This document shows positions 62,148 through 64,000 of a stretch of DNA of 64,000 nt, in pieces. Origin of the DNA: Rhizobium sp. CFBP 8762 (GTDB lineage: Bacteria; Pseudomonadota; Alphaproteobacteria; Rhizobiales; Rhizobiaceae); the NCBI RefSeq assembly GCF_014841565.1, contig NZ_JACYUD010000001.1:1029870-1093869 (forward strand), given 5' to 3'. How positions within the stretch are numbered: the first letter of the stretch is position 1; every line of letters starts with the position of its first letter. Made by a program: the position numbers and the translations under genes. Below the pieces are notes generated by a model, which searched no databases, had not been told where the DNA came from, and worked only from the letters and a program-made list of their open reading frames with translations.

Positions 62148-63494
62148 TCACGCGTCACCCGCCTGATCTTCATCAACCAGTGCCCCGGCGCTCGCCCATT
62201 CTAGCGGGGAGCACGTGGTGGCCAACTCCTGTTCATCATCTATCAGCCAAAGTTGAAGGCTTATGGGAGGAAAATAGCCGTAGTAGCCACTGCCGCCATC
62301 GTCCTCCTTTTCGCGATCTGGCTCGGCAAAGTCGACCTTGGATGAGTGTGCCGAAATATCGAGGAAATGTGGACTGATCAGGGCGTCGATCTGTTTCAGA
62401 CGCTGCCGGACCCAAGTCGTCATTGCGCTCACTCTTGCGGCATCCTCGGACGTCGTCTTTTCGAGATGTGTCAGCACCGCGGTCAGCTTGTCCCGTTGGG
62501 TCAGTTGCTCATGAACCGCGTCCACAAACTCCATGCGGCGCTTCTCGCGGCTGTTGAACGCCTCTTCACGCTGGCGTCGAACTTCGGCCTCTCGGTGGAG
62601 GCGTTCCCGCTCGTCGGATTCTCTCCTGCGCTCACTAATGTACGCGGCGTGCCCGACGAAACCTGCCAATATGTCCGGCAACATGCTTTCCAGGGCTTGT
62701 GTCTTTCCGTCTGAGTAAGTGCGGCGAAGACCTGAATATGGGTTGGCGTGAATAACGATGGCGAGCCGGCCGGATGGAACTTGGTCGTACTTGGGCCACG
62801 GGTCGGTTCTGTAGCCCCAGCGCATCCGTTCATCACGCTGCTTCAACTCGGCAGGTGTTGGTTGATGCAAGGTCTTCTCAGGCTGTTCCTCCAGGCCGAA
62901 CGCAATTGATTCATTCTCGACAATGAGCACCAACCCGTCCTCGGTTGCCTTGGGCAAATGGCCTTGGGTTTCCGCAAGAGCGAACAACTGGCTTAGGACC
63001 CGAATTCCCCGTTCAATGGAAGCCGGAGCAATTTTGAGCGAGAGAACGCCTTTCGACCGGACCGCGGCGAATCCCTGGTCGTCAGGACGCGCTTTCGATA
63101 TCGCGCGTCTTGTGGCAGCGAGACACGGCGGTTCAGCGATGGTCCGCGTCGGTTCCGATGCAGGGACCAAAAGCGGCTTAGCCGCGGCATGCTTGTGGAG
63201 CCTATCTCTAGCTCTCTCCTTGGCTTCGCGGACCGACGGAGACAGATGCTGCTCCGAACTTCCTGATATCCTCACCGTTGCCAAGTTTGGTTCGGTCAGT
63301 GGCGGTAGTGCTTCCTTGGTGACCCGCTTGCCGTATTCCAGCTTTGCCCAGTACCCACGTTCCGGTGTTGGAATGTGGTGGCGATCGCAGGTCTTCTTCA
63401 ACGCCGTACCCGTAACACCGTAATCTGCGGCAACTTTGGTCATGGGTTTGGACCAAACCTGCTCGTAAAGCTCTTCCCGAGAAACTGTCTTCAC
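62148..63494 (-). CDS. Hypothetical HTH-containing protein
   Basis: The 448-residue protein has an N-terminal HTH-like segment: REELYEQVWSKPMTKVAADYGVTGTALKKTC, then ERGYWAKLEYGK, a pattern seen in a family of uncharacterised proteins on bacterial genomic islands. The middle is mixed alpha/beta and about residues 290-345 form a charged coiled coil (RESDERERLHREAEVRRQR). No catalytic motif was found. It converges on the NOV-domain gene and its promoter lies in the AT-rich tail of the window. A DNA-binding role is inferred from the HTH only. Confidence 0.65.
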   Translation of the reverse strand: MKTVSREELYEQVWSKPMTKVAADYGVTGTALKKTCDRHHIPTPERGYWAKLEYGKRVTKEALPPLTEPNLATVRISGSSEQHLSPSVREAKERARDRLHKHAAAKPLLVPASEPTRTIAEPPCLAATRRAISKARPDDQGFAAVRSKGVLSLKIAPASIERGIRVLSQLFALAETQGHLPKATEDGLVLIVENESIAFGLEEQPEKTLHQPTPAELKQRDERMRWGYRTDPWPKYDQVPSGRLAIVIHANPYSGLRRTYSDGKTQALESMLPDILAGFVGHAAYISERRRESDERERLHREAEVRRQREEAFNSREKRRMEFVDAVHEQLTQRDKLTAVLTHLEKTTSEDAARVSAMTTWVRQRLKQIDALISPHFLDISAHSSKVDFAEPDREKEDDGGSGYYGYFPPISLQLWLIDDEQELATTCSPLEWASAGALVDEDQAGDA

Positions 63495-64000
63495 CCTCTC
63501 AACCTTTGTCGTCCATGCAATGTGCTCGGTCCCAACCCGCCATCCCGGCGATCCAGGATCGAGGTGGGTATATTGATTTTGCCGGTTTTGACGGTACTTT
63601 ATCGGGGCGCAAGGTTCGACATTTGTCGTCTACGCCTCACCGCGAAACGGCCGATAGATGCCGATAGTTCACAGAATTTTTTCTGTTGTGAAATTCCAAA
63701 AAAAACCAGCAAAATCAAGAGGCTAACATTCTGACGGGTCTGGTCACGGCGCTGGGAGCCGAAAAGGAAATTTTCTGTAAGGAAATCAATTCCTTAGGGT
63801 GGAAAAAATATTAGAGTGGGAATGATTTAAATCGGAGATTATCTGACCTCCCCCAGCAATTTGAGCGAGTTTTGTGCATTACTGCTTCGGTTTTGTTTTA
63901 TTCTGCTGACGATGCGGTTTGCAGGCATTTTGCGGTTCACCGCACTGCGCTTGCAGGTGGTTCACGAACTAATCTGAGTAATCAGTTGTCCGTAGGCCAA
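63495..64000. other. 506-bp AT-rich non-coding end of the window
   Basis: No gene is supported. The stretch from about 63650 is rich in A and T runs and contains an inverted repeat TAAGGAA-atcaa-TTCCTTA (63778-63796). It includes the promoter of the minus-strand gene at 62148-63494 and perhaps one for a gene beyond the right edge. No tRNA or clear attachment site was seen. Confidence 0.5.

Noticed and set aside
63495..64000. ICE attachment site or tRNA at the right edge
   Set aside because: No tRNA-like cloverleaf, integrase gene or repeat matching another part of the window was found.

Overview
The window is GC-rich DNA of alphaproteobacterial type. It carries the conjugation and maintenance half of an integrative and conjugative element (ICE) of the Trb/TraG class, as found in rhizobia and sphingomonads, followed by a roughly 34 kb defence island. 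The host genus cannot be fixed from sequence alone. No rRNA, tRNA or CRISPR array was seen.

Backbone, about 1-29.8 kb, almost all on the minus strand. From the left edge it encodes a coupling ATPase (TraG, cut by the edge), a VirD2-like relaxase with a candidate oriT upstream, a lytic transglycosylase, a DUF736 protein, a TraF-type peptidase, a DUF2840 protein, a small partition-like protein, a ParA ATPase broken by one amber codon, and a RepA-like initiator. Next to these lies what looks like the complete excision switch known from ICEMlSymR7A: an XRE repressor (QseC-like), a DUF2285 antiactivator (QseM-like), a two-frame DUF6499/DUF2285 activator (FseA-like, joined only by a +1 frameshift at a U-run) and an AlpA/excisionase-type protein (RdfS-like). 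Further right are ICE housekeeping genes: a second DUF736, two small membrane or hydrophobic proteins, a flavin reductase (the only plus-strand gene here), a DUF2493 SLOG protein, a Toprim primase-like protein, a giant strawberry-notch type methyltransferase/helicase, a ParB-like protein and a DUF932 protein.

A 6.5 kb Tn554-like transposon (21522-28052) is inserted in the parB-like gene and splits it. It carries three tyrosine recombinases, a TnpC/DUF6262-like gene and a pRiA4b Orf3-like passenger. Both imperfect terminal inverted repeats are visible, and the original parB frame can be rebuilt across the insertion.

Defence island, about 30-63.5 kb. It starts with an AbiEi/AbiEii toxin-antitoxin pair. 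A minus-strand operon (51673 to 33630) of ten genes with overlaps or very short gaps then encodes an HTH protein, a cytosine methyltransferase, a Vsr endonuclease, and the DISARM proteins DrmD, DrmMI, DrmA, DrmB and DrmC. Between drmMI and drmA sits an unfamiliar pair: a GHKL/MORC-like ATPase and a Rossmann-like protein of unknown function. Downstream are a probable PIN-like protein and a DUF3883 (NOV) nuclease-like protein. Divergently on the plus strand lie an XRE regulator, an overlapping AAA ATPase/S8 protease pair, and a 1755-residue protein with a sacsin/HSP90-like ATPase at one end and a DUF3883 domain at the other. A hypothetical minus-strand gene and an AT-rich non-coding tail end the window.

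The left half moves, replicates and partitions the element; the right half is cargo that probably restricts phages or other plasmids. The best candidates for something undescribed are the GHKL/Rossmann-like pair inside DISARM, the ATPase-protease-NOV block beside it, and the structured leaders shared by parB and DUF932.
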